This document shows positions 50,701-58,800 of a stretch of DNA of 64,000 nucleotides, in pieces. Source of the stretch: Phalacrocorax aristotelis (taxonomy: Eukaryota; Chordata; Aves; Suliformes; Phalacrocoracidae); NCBI RefSeq assembly GCF_949628215.1, contig NC_134276.1:129952125-130016124 (forward strand), read 5' to 3'. The notes under the pieces are model-generated. The model saw only the letters and a program-made list of their open reading frames with translations, was not told where the DNA came from and did not search any database. The number at the start of each line of letters is the position of its first letter. The first letter of the stretch is position 1. The position numbers and the translations under genes were made by a program.

Positions 50701-53700
50701 CCTTTGTTTCTGTCTGCCTGTTCCCACAATGAAATAATCATGCAGAGAGTACAACCTGCTGAAAGCTAACCTGACACACACTTCCACTCAAAGAAGAAAA
50801 AAAAAAAAAAAAACCTCCCCCACACACAAAAAAAGACCAAAACCACAACACAGAAGGATTGTAATTCCCAGACATGGCTCACTGTGGGACCACTGATGCT
50901 TGGGCATGGAAGGGAGCAGAAACCAGCAAACTGGTAAAAAACATGAGTAGGACTGCCCCTTTGGCCAGCAGCACAGGCCTGGCTCGGAATGCAGTGACTG
51001 CACGCACACCCTGGAACAGACTTCTGAAAACAGCTACTAGCGGCATCTTAAATCCAACCCCTTGTGTTTACCCACTTCACTGAGGGCACTTCCCTCTCTC
51101 CACTCTGGGTTCACAGACCTAAACCTTCCTAGGACAGAGGTAAAGCCTTCAAAAATGCTGTAAGAGATGGAGATGTTGCCTCCCTTTTCTCCAGTAACTC
51201 ACTAGTCAAACCAAATGTTCAAGACATTTTCCTGTATTAAAGAGATAAAATCCAGAGTCAACTAAAGAGGAGCCTAAAAACTTCTCACTAGCGTCCTGAC
51301 CAGACCAGACCCTCTTGGGCCCAGCTGCATTATAATTCCCTCATCCACACCGGCACAGCCTGAAGGGGGAGAAGAATGAGCACGCTCCACAACCTATGGT
51401 AGGGTTATCAAAGCCTTGTTATATGAATCTCAGAAGGACTAGGTGGATCCCAGCAGAGCTTAGGTACAAGCACAATGCAGAAAAGCTTGGCTATGACAAG
51501 GACTAGGCAATCCTGGATACTTCCAGGGAAAGAAGTTGAGGAATAGGGAAGACTGAGGACTAAAACAACAGCTCCGCAGGAATAAAGGTGCCACCAGGAT
51601 CAGACGCCAGCTGACTCTGACACCAGAATTGAGAAGAAGGTGCAAGTCTTCAACAACTTTTGTGAGTTTAGTTCAAAAGACTTTTTTTCTAAATAGCTAG
51701 AATTTTCAGTTCCTCTGCCCTGTTCCCACTTACATCTGTCTTCCATTTGCTGAACGTCACAGATCTGTCTAGCTCACTTCACCCTGCTTCCTGCCCAAGC
51801 CTCTTCCACTCCCCTTGTCTTCTGATTACTTGCCCAGTCTTAGTCTTCCTACTACTTGCCATGGTCACTGCTGCCATGCACTTATGTACCAGGTCTGCTT
51901 GAGATGGAGTTAATTTTCTTCATAGAACCCCATATGGTGTTGTGTTTTAGATTTGTGACCAAAACAGTCTTGATAACACACCAATGTTTTAACTATTACT
52001 GAACAGCGCTTGCACAGCATCAAGACCACCTCTCTTGCTCATTCTGCCCAATCCCAGAAGGCGGCTGGGGATGGGACACAGCCATGACAGTTGGCACCAA
52101 CTGATCAAAGAGATATTCCCTAGAATATGTCATGCTCAGCAATAAACATGGGGTGGGAGGAGTGTTTTTCCAAAGCAGCTGTTGCTCAAAGAAGCCTGCT
52201 GGTGGGAAGGGGTAAGTGATTGCTTTTGCATCACTTGGTCGTCCCCCCCCACTTATTAAATTGTCTTTATCTCAACCCACGAGTTTTTCATGCTTTTGCC
52301 CTCCTGACTCTCTACCCTGTCCTGCTGAGGGGGAGCGAGCGAGTGACTGGGTTGGGCTTCACAACTTGTTTCCAGATCTCTAGCCACCTCTGACTCTCCT
52401 GTGAGCCAGGAGGATCTGGTTTCACAACAACGTACCTGAAATCCTGGTGTCTTTGCCTTTGAATTAAGGACAGATTCTGTCCAATCCAGAATTTTGCAGC
52501 TCAGGCCTGCTTCTTCAAATATCCGAAATGGAAGCTCTGAACCCAGCACAGTGCACATCTCGACATGGATACTGAGTATGCAGCTCTGGCAAATTTTCTT
52601 AAGCTTTAAAACTTTTTATATAAAAGCAACTCGGAGGAGATGCCTCTAAATAAACTTTGTATTAGAAGTATCCACTGGGTTATAGTTCCAAGTTGGAAAG
52701 GATACTGAATGTAAACGTGTGGGATCTCATTTTTGCGGCACCTTCTTGATTTGGGCGTCTTCTTTTTGCCAAAGCATTGCTTTAGGTTACTTCTAGGTAA
52801 GTCTACTCATTTCATACTAAACAAACATCAACAAAAATATTCCATCTCTAGCAAGTCCACCCATTCATACACCAGGATAAAGGTATATGTACAGTGTTAC
52901 CAGGTCTACACTAAAGGTAGCAGCAAGAGAAAAAGCTTCACAAAGCTACTGGTATTTTAGCTAGCATAGCACCTCTGCCTTTCAAGTATCATCAACCTCC
53001 ACTCACAGCTCTCCCATACTTGGTTATGTTGCGCTCAATCAACAACAAGAAGTTTCTGATTTAACAACCTACATACACATCACACTATTAGCAAACTTCA
53101 CCTACTCACAGCGCTTATCATCACCCTGGATTAAGTAGAGAGTTTTCACTTCTGCTAAGCAAACCACATGCAATTTGTCACGCTGCTTCTTACCACCCAT
53201 CTAGCACAAACCTGAATTCACCTCCATCATTCCTATCATTCGGATAGTAATGCAGCTTTACAACCCAAGGATTTTAGCTTTGTATAGTCCTTCTACCTCC
53301 CAAGCCTCAGTCCCCAGAAATTACCTCTGAGCAACACTATCACTTTATTAATAATTATTCAGTCACAGTTCTTCCGATCCTTGATTCAACCCATCTTACT
53401 ATAAAAGACTATGGAAGTGCAAGACATTCTCTAGGCGGCAAAGGACTGATCCCTGCCTTACAAGAGTCTTTCTTACGTGCTGTTCTAGAACAGGAAAACT
53501 TCATCTATTCTGCAGAAGTCAAAGTCCACTAACAGAGCAGTACCCCAAGGAATTCACCATGCAGAAGAGGGTTTACTGCAGGACCATGGCTTCCAGATCT
53601 TCTTCTGCTGTAAGAGGCACTATATGGGGCTAATGGTGGGAAGAGAGCACATAAAATCATACTTGTATGTTCTGTAGTTATAGCATTACGCGCTCTGCAT

Positions 53701-56700
53701 ATGCAAACTTAAGATAACCCAATCATTTAACTGCAGCTTTGGAAATGTTTACATAGTTGACTAGCTGGAGTTAACTACTTTAGTAGATTGCCTGTACTTC
53801 GAGGAAGCCTAGGTTCAGCTAGCTCTCCTGTCAAGAACATAGTCAATGAGACCCTTCTTCAGGTCACACATAGGAGCAGACTGCAATGTGAGAACTCCTA
53901 TTCTAAAAATCTCGTGCTCCTTGCCCCAGATAATTGATTAGCTCAGGGCAATTAAGCAAACACCTGAGCCCACTCATAGGGGGTAGGTGTGTGTGGCCAT
54001 CCCACACTCCCTCCCTTCCACCAGCTTTTGCCCTCCTTGCAGTCTCAGGGTCCTGCTCCATTGGCGGGCTCCCTGGACTGAAACAATACCGTTCATTAAC
54101 TTTATCGGATTTTTTGACAAATGACATTGCCATTAATGCAACAAGTTAAATCCAGTGAATGCCCAGGTCAACACACGGCAGCGTGAGGCCAGGAAGGGAG
54201 GGGAGAACTGGGAATCCCCACTTTGGCAATATTGAACTATTAGAGATCACTGTGTCCTGTAGGATACTGATTATTTTCAATCTTTGGGCTTTGCTTAGGG
54301 ACAGAGCTGACTTGCATTTAAGCCTACCCTGAACTTCCAGAAAAAAAGCAATTCAAATCCTATGGCCACTTACTCCCAATATCCAGACAGCACTTCTATG
54401 TTGTACTACCACAGTATGTAGCTATATGATCAAGAGGACTTAGAAAACAACTGTCTCAATAACTTTTTTTCTTCATTTCAGTTCATTTTCAGCCAGGTAA
54501 TCTTTGCAGTTAGAACCACAGAACCATTGAGGTTGGAAAAGACCTTTAAGATAATCACGTCCAACTGTTAACCCAACACTGCCAAGTCCAGCACATCAGG
54601 GCAAGTGTGTTTTCTGTGTTGGTTACTTTTAGAAGTAGTCAGAAAGAAAACATGAGACTTGCTAACAAATGTCTTTCTGTCAACCCACACTCAATATTTC
54701 ATACAGTAACTTGTGCTCTTAGGTGAACCACGTTGTCTCCCCTTAACTCAATTTTTATGAAAGAAGTTGAACGAGGAAACAAAGCACTAAGGAACACAGC
54801 AAAATATGCAAGAACTAGAAGGCAGCAATACTGCTTAAAAATTAGTTGATGCCCAGACCGCTGAAATTGTTCCATGGCTTTCACATGAGCCTCACTACAA
54901 ATGCAGAATGCTTCTAAGTGCTCTAGTTCACTCATCCAGCTTACCTCCCTTATCCCCTCTACTTTTGGTGTGGGGGCGGGAGTCCTGACTTTGCTAAAGT
55001 CACTAGGTGTTTGGCTGCCATCTGCAGCACACCAGAACAACCCCACCAGAGTGGCTGACACTGTGATCATCCTGCTGGTGTAGAGGTATGTATACCTCTA
55101 TACAGGAGGAGGAGGGATCCTCCTCCTGCAACCCACGTACAGGGAGGGTGCAAAGATCCCTGTGTGGGTTCTTTTTTTCCCCATCCACAATTTCCAGGAT
55201 CCCAAAACTGAATAGTCTTGGCTTGAGCTCCCAATGACTGAAGAAGTATGGCCTTTGCAGGTCTGAAATCAAAGTCCTTCATAGCCTCAATGCGACCTGT
55301 ACACTTCAAGCACTGTATTTGCAAGACTGAGATTTTATCTGACAATCTGACAAAAACCTGACCTGACAGGGTGTTGTGAAAAGCAGTAATCCCTACACAG
55401 TGAGTAGGGATTCTGAAGATGCCAAAGCTACACTGCAGCTTCTGTGCATCACAGGTTCCCATGGAAGAATGAAGAAGCACATCTTCAAGATGGATTATGC
55501 CACATGCTTCTCTCTCCCTCACATTTCCAGATGTTCAACGACATGAGACTGGTATAGGTGCAGTGCTTTGAATTTGAGTGGAGAAGCAGGGTGGCTGGGA
55601 AGGCAAGGATTCAGGAGGGGAAGGCTGACAGAAGATGAGGATCAACCAACAGCATCCTGGCCATTTACCACAGGTACTTGCAAGGCTAGAAACTTTCATG
55701 CCAAGTCAAACTGCTACTGATTTACTTTATGCACTTGGGCAAATCAGTCTGACTTTCAGAGTCTTGATTTTCTCACATGGAGATGACAGATTATTTTACC
55801 TTGATAAAATCAACATAAGAACATTTACACATAGGCATCCACATGCATATCAGGCAACAATGCAAGCATACAAACACAGAGAGGGTGTGAAATCTCACTG
55901 ATTTAGTTTAGTGAACAACAGTAAAAAGCTTGTATTTGTATTCCTGATCTCCTACCCTAATCAATCAGGGCAGAATCAAAGTTTTATAGAGAGGAGAAGA
56001 CAACAGAGCTAGTTAATTTTTTTGGTAAAGGAGGATGTTATGATACTTGCAGCCACAATTACCCTCTCCAGTTGCCCAATCACCATCATCTCTCCCTTTC
56101 AACTCTACCTTGTTCGGAACCTGGAATCTCATTTCCTGGCTAAGTCTACAGCACCTAGACTCCAATGCTCAGAGTAGCAGCAGCATGCAACTTATGCAAA
56201 GTAAGGTAACAGAGTGCTTTTGCACAAACAGGAAGTTAGAAGAGGATGCTCAATTATCATGCTTTACTAACACTCATTAAGAATGATCTGCAAAAGCAGT
56301 GCAGGTGAGATGAAGAAATTGCATCTAAGGCTGAACATGGGCAGACTGGCTCACACGGGTGTGCAAAGTCCTTAGCTTCTCCACAGACCTGGTCCCAGAG
56401 CTTTCTTACTGTCTTGGCTGCAGAACAGGATCTCACAATCTTAATTAAACAAAACAAGATGAAGATTTCTGGAATAGTATGGGAGGAAATCTCAGGGAGT
56501 TGTTCTGAACACTCAGTAGCAGAACCAGCTGCTTAAAGCCATCAGGAAAAGCAAAGGAAGACTGTTCTTTTGTTGTTTTTTTTTTTTTTTTTTTTTTAAA
56601 GGGGCATAATAGGTCCTATTTTAAGCACATCCAGGAAACTCCCAAAGCAACAGAAAAGCCACTGCAAAACCTCTTAGACTAGAAGAATTATAAGAAGAGC

Positions 56701-58543
56701 TACATACACCAAGCCACGCTGCTTAGTTTATCCAGCAATAGCAGCTACTCCTGATGAAAATGTGAAAGTTTGTACATCTGTCTTCAATTTCAAAAATAAG
56801 CAAGTTTTGTTTGTATTTCTCATGTTCATAGCCCTGTGCAAGGGCTATGGACATGAGGGCTATGCTCCTCAGGTACACAGGTGAAAGTTGAATTAAGAAG
56901 GGCTTTGTTTAGTATTTTACCAGAAGTTAATATTAATAGTTTACTTCTACAAAAAAGCCTCACCCATAAAAAAAAAACAGAAAACACAAAAGCCAAACCA
57001 TTGAGAACTTTGATGATTTTTCCTTGAGCAAGAAGTAACACAGAATACACAATAACCAGCATTTTCTTATACAGAGATGACAAAATAGTTTTGCAATAAA
57101 AGCTACTTTCCTAAGCTCCTTCACGCCATAGGAACTGGGGACAAATGTGCCTTGGGAGTACGAGGTCGTTCCCCCCCCGCGCGCAGACATGCTACCTCTG
57201 TAGCGCAGAGTAATTTCACTTGGACAGGTAATCAACTGTACCATAAAAGTCACACCCATTCCTACTGTAACCTTCCCATTCACCCAAGTTTGAGACGAAG
57301 AAGGTGCAAGTATTACATGTGCGAAAAACTGCAGGTCAGGGTGGGTGAGGTATCCTAAACATACTGATGGGCAATACAAAGAAATTCTACTGTTAAATAC
57401 GGAAGAAAGGCAGCTATTTTGTTCTGCCTACTACCACAGAGATGCCCTGGGCAGTGCCTTGCTGCCAAGAGGTATCTGTAAGGCAGAGCTGAGCACACAG
57501 CGGGTGAAATGGGGTTCTGTGAGGAGTGACAGAGAGGAGACGTGGAGACAGAGAAGCAGGGGTGGCTCCAGGCAACAGGGACATGGGCAGGGAGCGGGAG
57601 GGAACTACAAACAAGCACTGAGGGAGGCTGCATTCAGACAGCTCTCTTCTGGTCCTTCGCTGGAGCCTTTCCAGAGAAGAGCAAAAAAGCTGGTGAAAGG
57701 ACTGGAGACCAGGCCTTATGAGGAGAGGTTGAGGGAACTCGGGTTGTTTAGCCTGGAGAAGAGAAGGCTGAGGGGAGACCTTATCGCTCTCTACAACTAC
57801 CTGAAAGGAGGTTGTAGTGAGGTGGGTATTGGTTTCTTCTCCCAAGTAACTTGTGATAGGACGAGAGGAAATGGCCTGAGGTTGTGCCAGGGGAGGTTTA
57901 GATTGGATATTAGGAAAAATTTCTTCACTGAAAGGGAGCTGGAACAGGCTGCCAGGAAATTGGTTGGGCTATCATCCCCAGAGTATTCAAAAGACGTGTA
58001 GATACGGTGCTCAGGGACGTGGTTTAGTGGGGGACTTGGCAGTGCTAGGCTAACGGTTGGACTCGATGATCTTAAAGGTCTTTCCCAACCTAAACGATTC
58101 TACGACTAAGGAGAAAAATAAGCGGCCGGGAACAGCTCCCTCCAGCCCCGCGCACAGAGCCACACCGAAGGCCATGAGAGAAGAGGGCCAGGCCAGGCCA
58201 CGCTCCCGACGCCCGGCGGGGACGGCCGCGCCCGGGGAGGTGGGAGGGGGCGGTTTCCCAGGCCGGGACGCACCGCAGCTGCCAAACCCGAACGGCGACT
58301 GCGAAGCCGCCGCCCTTGCCGTTTCCCGGTTCGGCGCCCTGCGGCCACCTTGGAGGGACTGTTACGGGGTGTCCCGCTCCCAGCAGCGCCGCCGCTAGCG
58401 CTCGCTGCCCCCCCGGACACAGGTGAGGGGTGCCAGGCGGCAGGGGAACGGAGAGCTCGAGAAGGGTCCCCCCGCCGCCCCCCTCACGACTTACCTAGAA
58501 AGAAGCCAAAGAACAGGAACCTCAGCCCAAATAGCAACCTCAT
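26645..58543 (-). CDS. CD58: CD58 (LFA-3)-like adhesion receptor, 14 coding exons, 430 aa
   Basis: Assembled exons (minus strand, 5' to 3'): 58543-58495, 44093-43794, 43119-42865, 40830-40738, 38392-38333, 38129-38076, 36293-36240, 32593-32564, 31632-31561, 29946-29878, 29705-29637, 29529-29473, 29311-29243, 26706-26645. All introns are GT-AG and phase 1; the total is 1293 nt. The protein reads as a signal peptide (about 1-21), an IgV-like domain (about 22-116), a C2-like domain with four Cys (117-201), a transmembrane helix (about 211-229) and a long hydrophilic tail (233-430). The stretch [11 protein letters not shown] (47-57) closely resembles the equivalent segment of mammalian CD58. In mammals CD58 is the counter-receptor for CD2 on T and NK cells and acts at the cell surface. 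The tail is far longer than the mammalian one. Another CD2/SLAM-group member is possible, but the domain signatures favour CD58. Confidence 0.85.
29243..29311 (-). CDS. CD58: CD58-like exon 13: cytoplasmic tail
   Basis: The exon is 69 nt with acceptor GTTGTCTTGGCAG| and donor GAAG|GTATGT, encoding residues 388-410. It begins [16 protein letters not shown] and continues with a serine cluster (SPSSSKE), a possible phosphorylation patch (inference). It is followed by a 2.5-kb last intron. Confidence 0.75.
29473..29529 (-). CDS. CD58: CD58-like exon 12: cytoplasmic tail
   Basis: The exon is 57 nt with acceptor TGCCTTTGCAG| and donor GGAG|GTATGA, encoding residues 369-387 ([19 protein letters not shown]). 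It is strongly acidic. Its end (ATATGGAGGAGAGAGG) faintly resembles the end of exon 11, so it could be a more diverged copy of the repeated exon, but I would not insist on this. Confidence 0.65.
29637..29705 (-). CDS. CD58: CD58-like exon 11: cytoplasmic tail, copy C of the repeated exon
   Basis: The exon is 69 nt with acceptor GATCTCTCTTCAG| and donor AGAG|GTAGGT, encoding residues 346-368. It starts [16 protein letters not shown] and ends DYGVNER. It is the only repeat copy with a Tyr in the shared C-terminal motif (GDYGVNE); the sequence does not match the TxYxxV/I switch motif of SLAM receptors. Its flanks are homologous to those of exon 10. Confidence 0.75.
29878..29946 (-). CDS. CD58: CD58-like exon 10: cytoplasmic tail, copy B of the repeated exon
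   Basis: The exon is 69 nt with acceptor GATCTCTTTTCAG|, encoding residues 323-345. It starts [16 protein letters not shown] and ends DRGVTEG. The donor GGAG|GTGTGT is the weakest of the gene, so this copy may be skipped more often (inference). It is paralogous to exon 11, 241 bp away, and to exon 9. Confidence 0.7.
30055..31290 (-). mobile_element. Old, decayed CR1 LINE fragment (between tail exons 9 and 10)
   Basis: The minus-strand translation around 31274-31092 ([20 protein letters not shown], then [17 protein letters not shown]) corresponds to the CR1 reverse transcriptase core, the intact form of which reads [17 protein letters not shown] in the copy at 33.2-35.3 kb. Toward lower coordinates the sequence keeps the order expected of CR1 but is full of frameshifts and stops. 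It separates repeat copy A (exon 9) from copies B and C. Confidence 0.75.
31561..31632 (-). CDS. CD58: CD58-like exon 9: cytoplasmic tail, copy A of the repeated exon
   Basis: The exon is 72 nt with acceptor GATCCCTTTTCAG| and donor GAAG|GTAAGT, encoding residues 299-322. It begins [16 protein letters not shown] and ends NNGVNQE, a highly charged segment. The last roughly 25 nt, the splice acceptor and about 35 nt of the upstream intron match the same parts of exons 10 and 11, so it is one copy of a tandem exon family. Confidence 0.75.
32564..32593 (-). CDS. CD58: CD58-like exon 8: 30-nt cytoplasmic microexon (probable)
   Basis: Only 10 codons ([10 protein letters not shown], residues 289-298), with acceptor GCTTTGTGCTCTAG| and a strong donor GCAG|GTAAGC. 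It preserves phase 1. The small size makes chance a real possibility, but both splice sites are good and the frame is kept. It may be alternatively included. Confidence 0.55.
33165..35325 (+). mobile_element. CR1 LINE, about 2.1 kb, reverse transcriptase domain, frameshifted
   Basis: The element begins in the endonuclease-RT linker (about 33165-33600), continues with [20 protein letters not shown] and the RT palm ([33 protein letters not shown]), and has the catalytic FADD at 34424-34435. The C-terminal part ([32 protein letters not shown]) follows in other frames. At least three frame changes (near 34190, 34600 and 34920) make it a pseudo-element. It ends with the CR1 tail (AACCATTCTATGATTCTACTGATTCTA, about 35295-35322). 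It lies in the intron between exons 7 and 8, antisense to the gene. Confidence 0.93.
36240..36293 (-). CDS. CD58: CD58-like exon 7: cytoplasmic tail (probable)
   Basis: The exon is 54 nt, encoding residues 271-288 ([18 protein letters not shown]). The donor ACAG|GTAGGG is good; the acceptor TTTATGGGTTTGGAG| has a poor pyrimidine tract, so this exon may be optional. Using the next AG would create an immediate stop. Support is the open phase-1 frame and position only. Confidence 0.55.
38076..38129 (-). CDS. CD58: CD58-like exon 6: cytoplasmic tail
   Basis: The exon is 54 nt with acceptor TTTCATTGTAG| and donor AGAG|GTAAGA, encoding residues 253-270 ([18 protein letters not shown]). It is hydrophilic, acidic in the middle and in frame with exons 5 and 7. 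I recognise no named motif. It lies about 200 bp from exon 5. Confidence 0.75.
38333..38392 (-). CDS. CD58: CD58-like exon 5: cytoplasmic tail
   Basis: The exon is 60 nt with acceptor TTTTGGTGCAG| and donor TCAG|GTAAGA, encoding residues 233-252. It continues the stop-transfer region with basic and polar residues ([14 protein letters not shown], then SPACSS). The positive charges right after the membrane helix suit the inner face of the membrane. It keeps phase 1 on both sides. Confidence 0.8.
38503..38520. repeat. A18 homopolymer
   Basis: Eighteen consecutive A on the plus strand, in the intron between exons 4 and 5. Confidence 0.9.
38860..39806 (+). mobile_element. Degenerate CR1 LINE fragment
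   Basis: Fragments such as [18 protein letters not shown] (38940-39010, a decayed version of the FADD region) and sequence like that encoding [20 protein letters not shown] (about 39160-39225) place this as an old CR1 copy in plus orientation. It ends with GATTCCATACCAATAG-like tail sequence near 39800. It lies in the intron between exons 4 and 5. Confidence 0.75.
40738..40830 (-). CDS. CD58: CD58-like exon 4: transmembrane segment
   Basis: The exon is 93 nt, encoding residues 202-232: a short polar stalk (DSYHDRGR), a hydrophobic helix [19 protein letters not shown] (211-229), then CKK as stop-transfer. Cys230 next to the membrane could be palmitoylated (inference). The acceptor follows a run of T and reads AAAG|CAG|AC, so two tandem AG sites three bases apart could include or omit Ala202. 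The donor is AAAG|GTATGT. A type I membrane form is indicated; I see no GPI-attachment alternative here. Confidence 0.9.
41129..42138 (+). mobile_element. Solo LTR of an avian ERVL-type endogenous retrovirus
   Basis: The element starts TGTATTGGATTTGCA and ends CAACCCACCTCA, so it has TG...CA ends. It is flanked by TATCT and TTTCT, a 5-bp target duplication with one mismatch. Inside are an internally repetitive GC-rich part (repeated CTGCAGCCCATG units, 41440-41540), a TATA-like TATTTAA (41309-41315), a polyadenylation signal AATAAA (41949-41954) and the U5-like end (CAGGTCGAGTCTGTTTTGCC). I recognise this type of LTR from bird genomes. No internal retroviral genes adjoin it, hence a solo LTR. 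It is antisense in intron 3 of the CD58-like gene; its long open frames are not genes. Confidence 0.85.
42865..43119 (-). CDS. CD58: CD58-like exon 3: membrane-proximal C2-like Ig domain
   Basis: The exon is 255 nt with acceptor TCTCCTTTCAG| and donor AAAG|GTAACA, encoding residues 117-201. Four cysteines (126, 137, 178, 196) match the two-disulfide pattern of domain 2 in CD2-group proteins, including CD58. The spacing C-x10-C, then C-x17-C near the end (SLTQCFP), parallels mammalian CD58. A core Trp lies at 149 (YAWKF) and one sequon at N127 (NIS). The domain acts as a stalk presenting the V domain. Confidence 0.93.
43237..43268. repeat. (TG)n-rich tract in intron 2
   Basis: Seven GT repeats followed by CACATGCACATGTGTGTG. 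It lies about 120 bp upstream of exon 3 on the gene strand. Confidence 0.85.
43794..44093 (-). CDS. CD58: CD58-like exon 2: IgV-like (CD2-binding type) domain
   Basis: The exon is 300 nt with acceptor CCCTATAG| and donor TTAG|GTAAGT, encoding residues 17-116. Visible landmarks are the start [10 protein letters not shown], the core Trp in strand C ([14 protein letters not shown], residues 44-57), and the strand-F motif DNDAGTY at 89-95. There is no Cys pair at the canonical B and F strand positions; only Cys21 (leader or N-terminus) and Cys81 occur. This fits the CD2/CD58 family, whose membrane-distal domain lacks the usual intersheet disulfide. N-glycosylation sequons are at N31 (NFT) and N71 (NRS). 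In mammals the GFCC'C'' face of this domain contacts CD2. Confidence 0.93.
46058..46697 (+). mobile_element. Solo LTR of an avian endogenous retrovirus (second type)
   Basis: The element runs from TGTCCTGGTTTTGGCTGGGA to CTAAGCTACGACA (TG...CA). It contains a TATA box (TATAAA, 46319-46324), the downstream GATGGAGCCCTGCTTTCCTG region, a polyadenylation-type ATTAAA (46562-46567) and a U5-like end. I see no clear target-site duplication (AGATTC before, GCATTT after). There are no internal genes. It lies in intron 1 of the CD58-like gene, antisense to it. Confidence 0.85.
48770..49862 (-). mobile_element. CR1 LINE fragment with repeated tail
   Basis: The minus-strand frames at 49564-49265 ([38 protein letters not shown]) and 49167-48841 ([27 protein letters not shown]) are typical CR1 ORF2 C-terminus. 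Up to about 49860 the plus strand still reads inverted CR1 (GATCCCTGGGGGACTCCACT). The two frames are separated by frameshifts, so the copy is dead. The 3' end at 48770-48815 carries a tandem repeat in place of the usual CR1 octamers. Located in intron 1. Confidence 0.92.
48772..48813. repeat. Triple 14-bp repeat at a CR1 3' end
   Basis: Three near-perfect copies of AATCGCAGAAGAAG lie directly against the inverted CR1 3' end (GGTTGGAAGGGACC). Confidence 0.9.
50797..50813. repeat. A17 homopolymer in intron 1
   Basis: Seventeen A in a broader A/C-rich stretch up to 50835. Confidence 0.9.
51895..52363 (+). mobile_element. Decayed solo LTR related to the one at 46.1 kb
   Basis: The order of blocks is the same as in the 46-kb LTR: GATGGAGTTAATTTTCTTCATAG, a block near 52110 (TTCCCTAGAATATGTCATGCTCAGC), and the end TCTTTATCTCAACCCACGAG. 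It has many substitutions and internal deletions, and the TATA position reads CAATAAAC. It is therefore older than its relative. Located in intron 1. Confidence 0.8.
54510..54602 (-). mobile_element. Short CR1 3'-end fragment
   Basis: The plus-strand text ACCATTGAGGTTGGAAAAGACCTTTAAGATAATC followed by GTCCAACTGTTAACCC is the inverted 3' end of a CR1 element, about 90 bp long. No coding sequence remains. It sits in intron 1. Confidence 0.85.
55728..55805 (-). mobile_element. Ancient MIR-like SINE relic in intron 1
   Basis: CACTTGGGCAAATCAGTCTGACTTTCAGAGTCTTGATTTTCTCACATGGAGATGA follows the MIR consensus order (TTGGGCAAGTCAC... CTCAGTTTCCTCATCTG), with decay. Confidence 0.45.
56576..56597. repeat. 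T22 homopolymer in intron 1
   Basis: Twenty-two consecutive T. No adjacent retroposon body is recognisable, so this is simple sequence. Confidence 0.9.
57650..58108 (+). mobile_element. CR1 LINE 3' end, next to the CD58-like promoter
   Basis: The plus-strand frame from about 57655 reads [20 protein letters not shown] and [20 protein letters not shown], the C-terminus of CR1 ORF2, in frame with upstream non-CR1 codons. The element ends at CCTAAACGATTCTACGACTA (to about 58108), the CR1 tail. It lies in intron 1, about 400 bp downstream of exon 1 and abutting the CpG island. The 57345-57650 sequence just before it is of unclear origin. Confidence 0.88.
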
Positions 58544-58800
58544 CGCTGCTCCGCCCGCAAGTGACTCGTTCCCGCCGTGCTCAAGACCAAGCACAGAAGT
58601 CGCCGCCCTAAGGCTGGCGGGCCCGGCCCTGGAAGGGCGGTGCCAGGTGCTTTGCCGCTGGGCTCGCTCTGGAAACCCCGGGCCTCGGTTAGGAGCGGGG
58701 ATTTCGGACTTCGCTGTGGGTTGCGGCCGCCGGAGGGGAGCCGGGCTGCGAGGTGACACTGCGAAGGGCGTTTCCGTTCATGGGGGGTAACTCTCGCGAG
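58110..58800 (-). promoter_or_regulatory. CpG island promoter of the CD58-like gene
   Basis: The stretch is strikingly rich in CpG and GC compared with everything around it and contains the start codon (58543). Just upstream of the ATG on the minus strand lies a GC box (CCGCCC on plus, 58551-58556), and another GC-rich box is near 58635. No TATA box is evident, as expected for a CpG-island promoter. Further upstream, GGGGAAGTTTCAG at 58838-58850 and the nearby GAAAACCTGAAATT are weakly reminiscent of kappaB or IRF sites; mammalian CD58 responds to inflammatory signals, but this match is loose. The transcription start is not determined. Confidence 0.7.
58495..58543 (-). CDS. CD58: CD58-like exon 1: start codon and signal peptide
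   Basis: On the minus strand the ATG at 58543-58541 opens [16 protein letters not shown], a strongly hydrophobic signal-peptide core, and the exon ends CTAG|GTAAGT. The 49 nt leave one base (G), which joins CA of exon 2 to make Ala17. Cleavage plausibly falls near residues 17-21 (AHVRC), just before the first Ig strand. This ATG is chosen because it opens a hydrophobic leader, sits in a CpG island and joins exon 2 in frame. The call rests on the splice fit and hydrophobicity, since signal peptides are poorly conserved. Confidence 0.8.

Larger units (their letters stand above)
44094..58494 (-). other. Intron 1 of the CD58-like gene (14.4 kb)
   Basis: It begins with GTAAGT after exon 1 and ends with CCCTATAG before exon 2. 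It holds the two solo LTRs, three CR1 pieces, a MIR-like relic and homopolymers listed separately. I found no additional exon. Minus-strand frames at 44235-44577 next to exon 2 show no Ig core residues. Confidence 0.75.

Noticed and set aside
57345..58001. 218-codon plus-strand frame as a gene
   Set aside because: Its C-terminal half is CR1 ORF2; the N-terminal part has no recognisable similarity.
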